Source of the DNA: Clostridiaceae bacterium OM02-2AC
GTDB taxonomy: Bacteria; Bacillota_I; Bacilli_A; Erysipelotrichales; Erysipelotrichaceae
NCBI GenBank assembly: GCA_003481775.1
Contig: QULU01000027.1
Coordinates: 5,790-69,789 of the forward strand
Length of the DNA: 64,000 bases
Direction of reading: 5' to 3'
Below, one piece after another: positions 18,036 through 26,375 of this stretch. The stretch's first letter is position 1; each line of letters begins with the position of its first letter. A program made the translations under genes and the position numbers. The notes beneath the pieces are model-generated. The model was not told the DNA's origin. It did no database searches and saw only the letters and a program-made list of their open reading frames with translations.

Positions 18036-18861
18036 AGCAATCACACAATTCCCAATGTAAAGCACAATCATAATTCATATTTCTATTATTTAAATCAATA
18101 TATGAAATTTTATTTATATCATAATTATTAAAACAATTTAAGTCATTTAATAAATGATTCACAATTCCTAATGCGGAATAATTAGTAAATATTATATTAA
18201 CTTCAAACTTCGGATCGTTTCTATATATTATATCTAAAATCGTTTGAAAGTTCATTATTTTATAGGCTTTTGATTCAGACCTTAACATTGCTTCAATCTG
18301 CGAGAAAAAGCATAGTGGACATGGATTTCCCCATTCTCTCTTATAATAATTTGAAAAGTAAAAGCAATTATTGTAAGAAAAAGCAAATTTACATAGCAAA
18401 TCTTTATTTTTAAAAAAATTGACTAGTTCCTTAAAATAATAGAGATTAAAGGGATTTAAAATCACAATATATAAAGTATCATTATAAAAATCTAAATATT
18501 CAAAATCATTATCGAGCTTATCTATTTTGTAATCAAACTTATTACCTTTGCAATTAAATGTTAAACTCTCATAAAATAATGAATCGTTTGTTAGAAAATG
18601 AATTTTAGAAAACTCTAGATGTATATTTTTTTCTTCTTCTATAATTTTATTATTGAAAAGATACTCTAAAGCCTCCTTTTGATTATCTTGAAAATATTTA
18701 TTCAAAATTTCTTCATCAACTATACTAATGCATTTTGAATCAATTTCTTCTAAAAAAGATTTCATTGATTTATTATTGATGACACAAATTGAATATGCAT
18801 TTTGTAATACTAAATCATTACTTGATGCTGTAATGATAAAAGGCAATACATGATATTTCAT
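18028..18861 (-). CDS. McbB/E1-like cyclodehydratase partner with zinc cysteines
   Basis: First modification gene after the precursor. The protein (277 aa) has an N-terminal part that could be a RiPP recognition element. Its central motif WGNPCPLCFFS is typical of the first CxxC pair in McbB/Ocin-ThiF-like proteins, and the C-terminal WELCDCYE supplies further cysteines, together a plausible structural zinc site. In microcin B17-type synthetases this subunit binds the leader peptide and activates the YcaO enzyme. GTGAGGT precedes the ATG. Confidence 0.7.
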   Translation of the reverse strand: MKYHVLPFIITASSNDLVLQNAYSICVINNKSMKSFLEEIDSKCISIVDEEILNKYFQDNQKEALEYLFNNKIIEEEKNIHLEFSKIHFLTNDSLFYESLTFNCKGNKFDYKIDKLDNDFEYLDFYNDTLYIVILNPFNLYYFKELVNFFKNKDLLCKFAFSYNNCFYFSNYYKREWGNPCPLCFFSQIEAMLRSESKAYKIMNFQTILDIIYRNDPKFEVNIIFTNYSALGIVNHLLNDLNCFNNYDINKISYIDLNNRNMNYDCALHWELCDCYE

Positions 18862-18970
18862 TATAATACCTCACTTTCTTATCAATTTAATGGTAACTTA
18901 GCGTTATTAGAATCAAATGAGTGTACTAAGATTTGATTACCTGATTAAATTGGATTTTTGTGATTGATAT

Positions 18971-19192
18971 TTATAATTCAATATCCTCTTCTGTCAATGT
19001 CGCAGCTCCACTACCTGATGAACTACTACTGCTGCTACATGGTGATGAACAACATAAGCTTATGCAAAGACCACGTGCCTCAGCATTTTTATTTTCTATG
19101 TTCATTTCTGAATTCGTACTACTTACTCCAAAACTTGAAGCATTACCTCCAGATGTATCTTTTACAATCTTTTTTTCTGCATTTCCTGGCAT
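18971..19192 (-). CDS. LAP/TOMM precursor peptide (73 aa)
   Basis: Small peptide encoded next to two YcaO genes, with AGAGAGG upstream of the ATG. The hydrophilic leader (residues 1-40, rich in Asn, Ser, Lys and Glu) is followed by a core beginning at about GLCISLCCSSPC and continuing with a run of seven serines, GSGAAT and an acidic TEEDIEL tail. Cys 43, 47, 48 and 52 and many Ser/Thr are potential heterocyclisation sites. The arrangement (GxC, CC, SSPC, poly-Ser) recalls streptolysin-S-like precursors but is not a close copy. The leader cleavage site is unknown; AEARG/L is a guess. Confidence 0.85.
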   Translation of the reverse strand: MPGNAEKKIVKDTSGGNASSFGVSSTNSEMNIENKNAEARGLCISLCCSSPCSSSSSSSGSGAATLTEEDIEL

Positions 19193-19243
19193 TTTATATC
19201 CTCTCTTCCTCTAATTAACCACCCATTAAACAATTAACACTAA

Positions 19244-19262
19244 GTTGTAAATATTTTACAAC
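19244..19262. promoter_or_regulatory. Inverted repeat over the precursor -10 box
   Basis: 8-bp arms GTTGTAAA/TTTACAAC with a 3-nt centre, overlapping the -10 hexamer of the cluster promoter: the position expected of a repressor operator. Confidence 0.5.
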
Positions 19263-19281
19263 AGTCATTAAATATAGTCAA
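19253..19281 (-). promoter_or_regulatory. Promoter of the LAP operon
   Basis: On the minus strand, TTGACT, a 17-nt spacer and TAAAAT, about 60 bases upstream of the precursor start. It is the only strong promoter seen for the minus-strand cluster. Confidence 0.8.
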
Positions 19282-19312
19282 TGTTTTTAATAAAAGGAAA
19301 TACGGCTGTCTG

Positions 19313-21007
19313 ATGGAAGAATGGTACATCATAAAAAAGGCTATCGACGATGATATCGAAGTAAAGGATATCGCGTGCCCAAGATTCAGTGTCGAGCAGC
19401 TCACATTGCTCATCGATGCAAGAAGATCCGGCATCGACTTATCCGGATTGACAGATCCGGATATCAAGGCAGAACAGCTCAAACAGATATTGGAAAAGAT
19501 AGCAAATGAGATGGGACTCTATGATGAGCATTATGAAAAGGTCAGAAGGAAATGGTTTCGGAACATCACCTGGATGCTCATCATCGGTTCCGTCATTACG
19601 ATCATTGCTTCCATGCTCTATATCACGAAAGATGAGTGGCTGAAATACTTTGAAGAACTATACCTACGCTTTGATCGTGAGACAGTGCAGCTTGAGGCAG
19701 GAGAACCATTCGAGCCTGCCTCCTATATCAGTTCCTATGATCCCGAAGCAGTGATCACCTTTCCAAACCGTGATGAGATCGATACAAAAAAGCCCGGCAC
19801 CTATTGGGCCGTCTACCACATCAGCAATGGTAAGAAAGAAAAGGATATGAAACTGCTTGTGGAAGTGAAGGACACAAAAGCACCGGTTATCAGATTGAAT
19901 AGATCCAGCGTCACCGTGTCTGACCGTTCCGAGTTAAAAGCGAAGGACTATATAGATTCTGTCATGGATATCGTCGATGGTGATCTTCTCTCAAAAACGA
20001 CTACTAAGATAACAAAGGATAAGATCATTTATGAAGTAGCGGACAAGCATGGGAACAAGGCTCGGAAGACATTGGACATCCATATAGAAAAGCCCAAAAG
20101 TGATAAAGCAGAGAATGTTCCAAAGACGGAGATACCACAAAAGGACACTATGACGCAACAGAAACAGGAAGCCGCACCTGTAGAAAAAGATGTGCCTGTT
20201 ATCGCACAGAGCAGATCGTCCCCTTTCGTTGAGGGCAGATCCTTCGATCAGCATAGCTCTCTCGTCATCGATACGAGGAACAACGCTATGTTCTGGAACA
20301 CCGAGCATATCAATGTATCCGCATTGGAATATTTGAGAAAGGCAGAAGGCAAGACGTTCCCAGAGGCGATGAATATCCTCATCGAATATCATAACGGACT
20401 TGCACCTGACAAGAAGCAGTATATCGCACCGAAATATGAGCAGATAGAATTCAAGCTTCCGGATTCTCAAAAGAATATCTCAAAGATCTATTTAGATGGA
20501 AAAGGCAATTGTGTCTTTGCATGTGAGAACTATAAAGGAAAGATAGATTCAGCCTTTGCACGTTCGACCTATTCAAACTTCCGTGGAGATATCGGTGGAG
20601 GATTCTTCATCGAAATGGATCCAAAGGCTACGAAACTTGTCCTGACAGAAGCCTATATCGATGGATTGTCTTATATCACGGCTAAGAGACAGGCCGGTGA
20701 GAAGATAGACTTCAATGTGCTCGCATGTGATAGCTGTAACGTTATGAATGAAACCTTCCGTGTAAATTATCTTACCCGCTCTGTCCTGAATCAGAATATC
20801 GATACTGTCATTCTGGCATCTGATAATGATAAAGCAGGAAAAGCTGCAGCAGAAGACTTCAAACAGTTCGTCCAACCATTCCATAGGATTCAGAATGTCA
20901 TCGATGATCTGCCCTCCCTTGGCTCTGACTGGTACAAGGATCTACAGAAGATGTATGAACAACCAGATATGATAAATGAAAAAGCTATGATTTTAAATAG
21001 CAAGTAA
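19313..21007 (+). pseudogene. Chimeric second copy: membrane Ig-like protein fused to toprim fragment
   Basis: This 564-codon frame is a rearranged duplicate of the genes at 5323 and 6474. Homology begins at 19293 (AAAGGAAATACGGCTGTCTG, equal to 5303). Relative to copy 1, 42 bases are missing near the start. The two genes are joined at a shared GATCAG (20246-20251; 6298-6303 joined to 6915-6920), 72 bases are missing between two AAGATCTAT repeats, and 15 bases are missing at GGA repeats. Every change keeps the frame, so a hybrid protein with the membrane helix, Ig-like part and toprim domain could be made, without the N-terminal toprim-gene region. I class it as a rearranged gene of uncertain function. 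Confidence 0.8.
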
Positions 21008-21829
21008 AAACATGTAGTGATCTATAAGGAATAGTATAATATGGTTTCTGATTCAACATAAGACTTCCTTTAAATGATAGATTCTGTTATATTAACTATG
21101 TAAGTTGAAGAACGTAATCGTTGTTCTAAAGTTGATCTCAACAGATCATATGGCACATTCGATAGAATATCTGGCGCGAAAATAGAATATTTGATATGAA
21201 GGCACTTCAAATGAGCATATAACCCGTATAGTACATGATTCACGAACATATCTGATGGAATACTCAGCGTACTTGGTGCAACGTTCGTTCGAGACAGGCA
21301 TGGCTCTACAACAGCGCAAAATGACCATACTATAGGAGTTGGGTTATATCAAGTAGTTTATACCTTACTCGATATAGATGGTACATATACCGCTAGCTCG
21401 GAAGTTTATTTAAGCCCCGATGCTGAAGTTACAGTAATGATTCATTTTAATCATTAACCTATGTATGGAGTTATTCACTACCCTAGAGATTATTAGAATG
21501 TGTATTCGATTTGTTCCTTTGATGCTGGCTATTATCGCCATATATAAACTCAAGCAGATCGAGTCAAAGATGGATACCATCAGCAATCAATTGCTTTAGA
21601 TAACCAAAGTACAAAAGAAAAAAGATATGGATACTTAAATAGATAGTTCGAAAATATATATAAGATTTTAGATATCCATAGGCTATTCAATGGCTTTACA
21701 AAAAGTGGAATCGGATAATAAAATCCATACTCTAGCTGTAAAAAGGCATTGATTTTTATCCTATAAATATGTAATATAATAGTGGATTGAAAAATTCAAG
21801 ATTATTTAGAACCGCTGGTTAATTCAATT
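21008..21829. other. Decayed intergenic region with gene fragments
   Basis: No intact large gene. Short open stretches look like fragments: one reading HITRIVHDSRTYLMEYSAYL (plus strand, about 21225-21328), and one ending SSEVYLSPDAEVTVMIHFNH (stop near 21458). A 33-codon frame at 21498-21599 (MCIRFVPLMLAIIAIYKLKQ...) has one membrane helix and a helical tail but no ribosome site. Probably the eroded 3' part of the element. Confidence 0.5.
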
Positions 21830-21866
21830 AAAGCATCCTCCTTCATTTATGTGGGTGCTTTTTTTG
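21830..21866 (+). terminator. Terminator upstream of the serine recombinase
   Basis: AAGCATCC / GGGTGCTT stem (one G-T pair), 14-nt loop, followed by a T-run. Confidence 0.65.
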
Positions 21867-21919
21867 TTCTTATCTTAAACAAAAATGAGGTGCGATATAT
21901 GGAATATAATTTTTCCCTT

Positions 21920-21950
21920 CATATGTCAAAGGAAAGAGCTTTGACATATG
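21920..21950. promoter_or_regulatory. Perfect 12-bp inverted repeat in the recombinase leader
   Basis: CATATGTCAAAG / CTTTGACATATG with a 7-nt loop, about 60 bases before the recombinase start; a second hairpin (GTGTGA/TCACAC, 21975-21993) lies right next to the AAAGGAGG ribosome site. Both may control recombinase synthesis. Confidence 0.55.
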
Positions 21951-22009
21951 AGATAAAAATCATCCTTAGAAAGTGTGTGATATTCTCTCACACAAAGGAG
22001 GAAAAATCT

Positions 22010-23359
22010 ATGAAAGTATTTGGCTATGCCAGAAGAAGTTCTTCAGAAAAAAGCAAATCGAACTACAGCATTGAATCACAGAAACGTGTATGTAGTGATC
22101 TTGCCGCAAGAGACAACAGGACCATTGAAAAATGGTATGTGGATGAAGGGTATTCCGGAACGATCTTAAAGCGTCCACACATGCAGGAGATGCTAAGAGA
22201 TATTGCTGTAGCTAATCAAGAAACGGTCATATATGTCTGGTTAGCATCCAGATTATCCAGGGATGCGAATCACTGCAATTCTCTTCGTTATGTTTTCAGC
22301 AAATATAATGTCACAGTAATCTCCGATAATAGAGATTGGGCTAGTTTAGAAGACATCGAATCACATCCGGATAAAACGATCGGTCCACGGATCATCACAC
22401 TTTCTGATGAAACAGAGGTACATCGTGATCGTAAAAGAACACGTATAGGTCTAACGACATCAGCTTATAAAGGTAATTATACGAAAGGTGGGAAGACACC
22501 GCCTACCGGTTATCTGTTCAAGGTCAATACGGGAGAAAATGCAAAAGGAAGAAAAGTAGAGATCGACGCTGCCTATGTTGAAACAATGCTATATATTCTT
22601 ACGCAAGTCCATGATCATAAAAGGTCGTTAGAGTCGTTGGCAATCGAATTAGATTCAAAACAAGCTTGTGGAGTACACTGGTCCTATACAAAAATCTACA
22701 GAGCGGTCACTGACCCTATCATTTACGGAAGGCTCTTGACTTCGTATGTTGATATCAAAGACCATTCTCCGGCATATTGTTCACAGAAATATTACGAAGA
22801 GATACAGAAAATATTACATGGGAGAAGGAAAGAATATCATTACAAATACCTATTTAAAAATCTTATCAAATGTGAAGCCTGTGATTGCTGGTGTAGCGAG
22901 ATCCCTACGATTCATTATCCACGGAATAGAAATAAAAAAGGCAGAAGAGTCTACAAATATTATTTTTGTCCTTGTTGCAAACAGAGAATCAACGAACAAG
23001 TCCTTTTAAATAAGATGATTCATAACATCAACGAGATATTAGATGAGACAACAAATTTTGAAGTTGTGGAAGATATTTCCAGAAAAATAGGTAAGTTAGA
23101 AAAGCGACTAGTATTTCTTAATATTGAATATGAAGAAGGCTTCCTTAGCGATGATTCTTATATTGAAGAACGGAAGATTCTGCTATCTAGGAAAAAGAAT
23201 CTGGATAAAAATATGAAAAGATTAAGGAATAAAGCAATAAAAAAATTCAATGAGTATACATACAGTGAACAGAAACAGATTATCAAAAGATCATTTCTTT
23301 GTATTGGTGTAGATTTAAAAACAAAGTGCATCATCAAAATAGACAAATTAGACAAGTAG
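22010..23359 (+). CDS. Large serine recombinase (element integrase)
   Basis: Site-specific recombinase likely to integrate and excise the element. The catalytic domain starts KVFGYARRSSSEK, with the nucleophilic Ser in the ARRSS region. It continues through YSIESQKR, DEGYSGT, RP and VWLASRLSRDANHC. A recombinase domain and a zinc ribbon follow, the ribbon formed by CEACDCWC (about residue 285) and FCPCC (about 325). A long coiled-coil C-terminus follows (about 350-420). The start at 22010 is chosen because AAAGGAGG lies 8 bases upstream and the domain begins there. The frame also extends upstream, with another possible start at 21899 preceded by GAGGTG. Length (449 aa) is within the family range. 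Confidence 0.9.
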   Translation: MKVFGYARRSSSEKSKSNYSIESQKRVCSDLAARDNRTIEKWYVDEGYSGTILKRPHMQEMLRDIAVANQETVIYVWLASRLSRDANHCNSLRYVFSKYNVTVISDNRDWASLEDIESHPDKTIGPRIITLSDETEVHRDRKRTRIGLTTSAYKGNYTKGGKTPPTGYLFKVNTGENAKGRKVEIDAAYVETMLYILTQVHDHKRSLESLAIELDSKQACGVHWSYTKIYRAVTDPIIYGRLLTSYVDIKDHSPAYCSQKYYEEIQKILHGRRKEYHYKYLFKNLIKCEACDCWCSEIPTIHYPRNRNKKGRRVYKYYFCPCCKQRINEQVLLNKMIHNINEILDETTNFEVVEDISRKIGKLEKRLVFLNIEYEEGFLSDDSYIEERKILLSRKKNLDKNMKRLRNKAIKKFNEYTYSEQKQIIKRSFLCIGVDLKTKCIIKIDKLDK

Positions 23360-23368
23360 TAGCAAACA

Positions 23369-23408
23369 AATCTGAAACAAATATTCTTTGCTTCAGATTC
23401 ACTTTTTT
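23369..23408 (+). terminator. Terminator of the serine recombinase gene
   Basis: AATCTGAA-A-CAAA / TTTG-C-TTCAGATT stem with a 5-nt loop and a run of seven T; it overlaps the start of the 113-bp direct repeat. Confidence 0.75.
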
Positions 23409-23490
23409 TAACAAAGGGGTATACAAATCTATATATAGGGTATTAAATATTCTTAACCATCGGTGTTGAGGCTAAGAAGATAATATTTTG
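23378..23490. repeat. 113-bp direct repeat, copy A
   Basis: Begins CAAATATTCTTTGCTTCAG and ends GATAATATTTTG; about nine in ten bases match copy B at 25355-25468. It starts in the recombinase terminator, the position where serine-recombinase elements usually end, so it may contain an attachment-site arm. Confidence 0.75.
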
Positions 23491-23572
23491 GGGAATGTGA
23501 AGAATTATGTGTAAGTAATAATCGACAGAATTAGATATGTAGATGACGAATCATGTCAAAACATCATGTATT

Positions 23573-23614
23573 ATCAGTATACCTAATTCATCAAGGGTTA
23601 TACTGATTTTTTAT
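23573..23614 (+). terminator. Terminator beyond the element end
   Basis: Perfect 9-bp stem ATCAGTATA/TATACTGAT with T-run, 3' to the IS256 remnant and on the plus strand. Confidence 0.65.
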
Positions 23615-23633
23615 ATGCTTTTATCTTTACTCT

Positions 23634-24185
23634 TTATGCTTCCACTGCTAACATAATGGCAAGCTGATTCTGAATAAGATCCCGGTTTCTACATCTCTGC
23701 GTCCATTTGTTGCTAAGGTTCTGGATTGCCAAATAAAGCATCTTTCTCAAACTATCATCATTTGGAAAAACTGTCTTAGTTTTCGTAACCTTTCTGAATT
23801 GTCTATTCAGTCCTTCGATCGCATTTGTCGTATAAATGATCTTACGTATTTCAACAGGATAATCAAAGTATGTACTTAGAATATCCCAATTTTCTTCCCA
23901 ACTGCGTACTGCAGTTGGATATCGCTTGCCCCATTTATCCTTAAAAATTGCTAACTGATTCAATGCCTGTTCCTCGGTGTTTGCTTGATATACAGTCTTA
24001 AGGTCCTTCATGAATTCTTTAACTTCTACGATTTCTCCAACTCTTGCAGGCTTATCCTGTTTATAATGAGACTGGAGTTCTGCCACTGTTACATTATGCT
24101 TTTTACAGAATTCATTTAAGGACATCCCTGGATCGCGCTTCATAAACTGTTTTATGAGAACCTCCCAGTTCTGTTCATTTTCCAT
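23634..24185 (-). pseudogene. IS256-family transposase with internal deletion
   Basis: The first 45-50 residues (MENEQNWEVLIKQFMKRDPGM...) and the last 130 (KDLKTVYQANTEEQAL...KIIYTTNAIEGLNRQFRKVTKTK...) are those of mutator/IS256-type transposases. The central about 200 residues with two of the three catalytic acidic residues are missing. The joint is in frame. A ribosome site (AAGGTGGTG) precedes the ATG. It cannot be an active transposase; the protein might act as an inhibitor or be inert. Confidence 0.85.
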
Positions 24186-24327
24186 CTTTACACCACCTTT
24201 TCACATGCATATTATTGCACATATTTTCCCTTCAGGTAGTGTGTGCTTTTTAGACCGCTTACAAACCAATCCTCGATACCATGACCGCATGGGGACATGA
24301 CTATCAACAAAAGAATCAGACAAAAAT

Positions 24328-24349
24328 AAAAAGCGCGCAGGCGCTTTTT
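24328..24349 (-). terminator. Terminator of thiT
   Basis: AAAAAGCGC/GCGCTTTTT, 4-nt loop; T-rich on the minus strand after the hairpin. It overlaps the thiT stop codon. Confidence 0.8.
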
Positions 24350-24926
24350 AATCTTTTACTCCAACAAACTCCTTTGGTTTCACTTTACGCAGACGGCTTA
24401 CCAGAACCGGGGTAATAATCAGCGCCGCAGCCAGCGTGATCAGGTTATAGCCGGCATTGTAATTAATTGAGAACAGAAATGCAGGCAAACTGCCGGCAGC
24501 TCCTACGCCCGGCCAGAAGTAAACACCGGAAATCACCTGTGAAATATATTTCAGCAGCATGCCTCCGACGACTCCGACATATACATTGGAAATCTTGATT
24601 TTCCCAAGATGAATGGCCGGAAACAGCGAAGCAAGGCCAACCGCTACAAATGGTGCAATATAATCGAATATAACCTGAAGCGGTCCAACCATATAATTAT
24701 TCATGCCAAACATCATGCCCAGCAGCCAGGCCAGAAAGCTGATGCTGGCACCCCATTTACATCCCATATGATAGGATGCCATAAAGAGAGGAATTACCAT
24801 TAATTCCAAAGAACCGCCATTTGGCATCTGAATGATCGGCATCACCGTATTCAGATAATTGAGCGCAATGGCTAGTGCCAGATAAAATGCCGCAAAAACA
24901 ATTTTTCTAGTTCGTTGATTAACCAT
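24348..24926 (-). CDS. thiT: Thiamine ECF transporter substrate-binding subunit ThiT
   Basis: Six-helix integral membrane S-component that binds thiamine and uses the shared ECF energising module, which is not in this window, for uptake. Family features are visible: NGGSLELMVIPLFMASYHMGCKWG in the first half and FSINYNAGYNLITLAAAL near the C-terminus. The start at 24926 (MVNQRTRKI) has GGAGGTG 7 bases upstream. Expression is predicted to be switched off by thiamine diphosphate through the riboswitch at 24968-25066. Composition matches the chromosome. Confidence 0.92.
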   Translation of the reverse strand: MVNQRTRKIVFAAFYLALAIALNYLNTVMPIIQMPNGGSLELMVIPLFMASYHMGCKWGASISFLAWLLGMMFGMNNYMVGPLQVIFDYIAPFVAVGLASLFPAIHLGKIKISNVYVGVVGGMLLKYISQVISGVYFWPGVGAAGSLPAFLFSINYNAGYNLITLAAALIITPVLVSRLRKVKPKEFVGVKD

Positions 24927-24967
24927 AAAAAAACACCTCCATGAGGCGTAAGCAAGCAACCGTAAAA

Positions 24968-25066
24968 CGATTCGACTCCCTACGCTAGTACTAACTAGAT
25001 CAGGTCATGAGGGACCGGCTGTTCATCAGCGCATCTCAGCCCATTCATGGGCGCCCCTGTCTTGAC
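24968..25066 (-). promoter_or_regulatory. TPP riboswitch controlling thiT
   Basis: On the minus strand the conserved THI-element pieces occur in order: GGGGCGCCC, CTGAGAtgcg, a P3 arm, ACCTGATCTaGTTAGTACTAGCGTAGGGA. This is a complete TPP aptamer lying between the promoter and the thiT start. Confidence 0.95.
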
Positions 25067-25073
25067 AGTCCTT

Positions 25074-25079
25074 ATTATA
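25074..25079 (-). promoter_or_regulatory. -10 box for thiT
   Basis: TATAAT on the minus strand directly upstream of the riboswitch; the -35 region is weak. Confidence 0.6.
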
Positions 25080-25354
25080 TCGGAATTCCGGATGAATTAC
25101 TATCCTTTTCTGAATCTTTCAGCTAAAGATATCACTTATGCTTCTTCCGAACATGAAAAAGCCTGGTTTATCCGGATAAGCATCAACGAGTGTCAAAGTA
25201 TGCTGAGGTGCTGGTTTCATTAAAAAGTAGATTTAAGTGATGATTTGAGTAAATATGGTCTGGAAGCCCCCCTCCCGCTTACCCTTAATTATTCCTGTTC
25301 ATTTGCTTTCTTCAGGTAATAGAAATCTCTTTGTTTCTTCTATTTCACCTTCTG

Positions 25355-25468
25355 CAAATATTCTTTGCTTCAGATTCGCTTTTTTTGACAAAAGGGGTAT
25401 ACAAATCTATATATAGGGTATAAAATAATCTTAACCATCGGTGTTGAGGCTGAGGAGATAATATTTTG
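25355..25468. repeat. 113-bp direct repeat, copy B
   Basis: Matches 23378-23490 with few substitutions and one extra base. No recombinase gene precedes this copy; thiT and the IS256 remnant lie between the two. The flanking gap (25080-25867) otherwise holds a hairpin with T-run near 25503-25532, a 12-bp inverted repeat at 25657-25691 and no convincing gene. Confidence 0.75.
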
Positions 25469-25656
25469 TTTTATCATCCGTTCTCCCTCCATATGTTAAA
25501 TAAGTCGATAGTTATCGGCTTTTTTTTGTGTTTTTCCGAAATTATGACCAACAAATTGACCAACAGTTTAACGTAAGTTTGCGCGAATTCTTCCCTTTTT
25601 CAAACCGCTTATGCTATTCAATTCGCTATCTTATGAAATGGCAGTCCTATAGACAC

Positions 25657-25691
25657 ATGGAAAACGCATATGATTCATAATGCGTTTCCAT
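25657..25691. repeat. Inverted repeat upstream of the DUF2383 gene
   Basis: ATGGAAAACGCAT / ATGCGTTTCCAT with a single-base bulge and a 10-nt loop; a TATAAT follows at 25694. Confidence 0.45.
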
Positions 25692-25867
25692 TATATAATG
25701 TTGTAACTTATAGAGACTCACAAAAAGGTATTTCACAAAAAGCCTGTAAATTTGTTAGAAAACCGGAGAGGGATACATGGATAGCACGAAATCCAGCATG
25801 TATTCCATACATTTTGCAGGTATGGGAAAAAGGTATGTCATCCATACTATGCATGAGGTGATATACA

Positions 25868-26314
25868 ATGGATAACAATGCAATCGTAGAAGAATTAAAC
25901 CAGCTGCTGAAGGGCACGCACATGGGAATCGGTATATTTGAAGATTTGGAGGCGAAGCTGCAGAGTGAACGACTCAAAAAGGAATTTCATGGACTACTGG
26001 ATAAGCTGAAAATGCACGCACATTCTCTAAGCGCTTTAATTCAGACATGCGGTGGTGATCCGGTTGAAAGCGCCGGATTGAAAGGCATGGTGACCGACGC
26101 TGTCGAAATGCTGAAAAACCTGATGATTAGTAATGATAAGCAGGTTCTGGAGGAAGCAGTCAAAAATATGAAAATGGCGCAGAAGGCTTTGCATGCATTT
26201 GATGAGAAGCATCTTGTCTTAAACGATCAGATGAAGAAAACAATGCGGATCATGCAGGAGGATTATGAATCCATGTACCATATGCTGCATAAATATCTGA
26301 TTGAATTTCAATAA
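25868..26314 (+). CDS. DUF2383-like four-helix protein
   Basis: 148 residues, almost entirely amphipathic helix, of the ferritin-like DUF2383/PA2169 type (IVEELNQLLKGTHMGIGIFEDLEAKL...). No metal ligands of a true ferritin are obvious. No signal peptide; cytoplasmic. AGGTG lies a few bases before the ATG. Function is unknown, though relatives are often stress-linked. Confidence 0.7.
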   Translation: MDNNAIVEELNQLLKGTHMGIGIFEDLEAKLQSERLKKEFHGLLDKLKMHAHSLSALIQTCGGDPVESAGLKGMVTDAVEMLKNLMISNDKQVLEEAVKNMKMAQKALHAFDEKHLVLNDQMKKTMRIMQEDYESMYHMLHKYLIEFQ

Positions 26315-26375
26315 TCCTACTGGAGAGTTTGAACGTTTCCGTGTATAATCGTATCTATAGAAAGAAGGGTTAAGC

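Noticed and set aside
11577..19192. Thiopeptide biosynthesis as the identity of the YcaO cluster
   Set aside because: No LanB-type dehydratase or cycloaddition enzyme is encoded; the gene set fits a linear azol(in)e peptide instead.
18960..19218. Two 84-codon plus-strand frames across the precursor gene
   Set aside because: They are antisense to the precursor peptide gene, which has a promoter, a ribosome site and a meaningful product on the other strand.
25340..25500. A 35-codon minus-strand frame behind GGAGGGAGAACGG in repeat copy B
   Set aside because: The frame is broken by a stop in repeat copy A and has no recognisable product.
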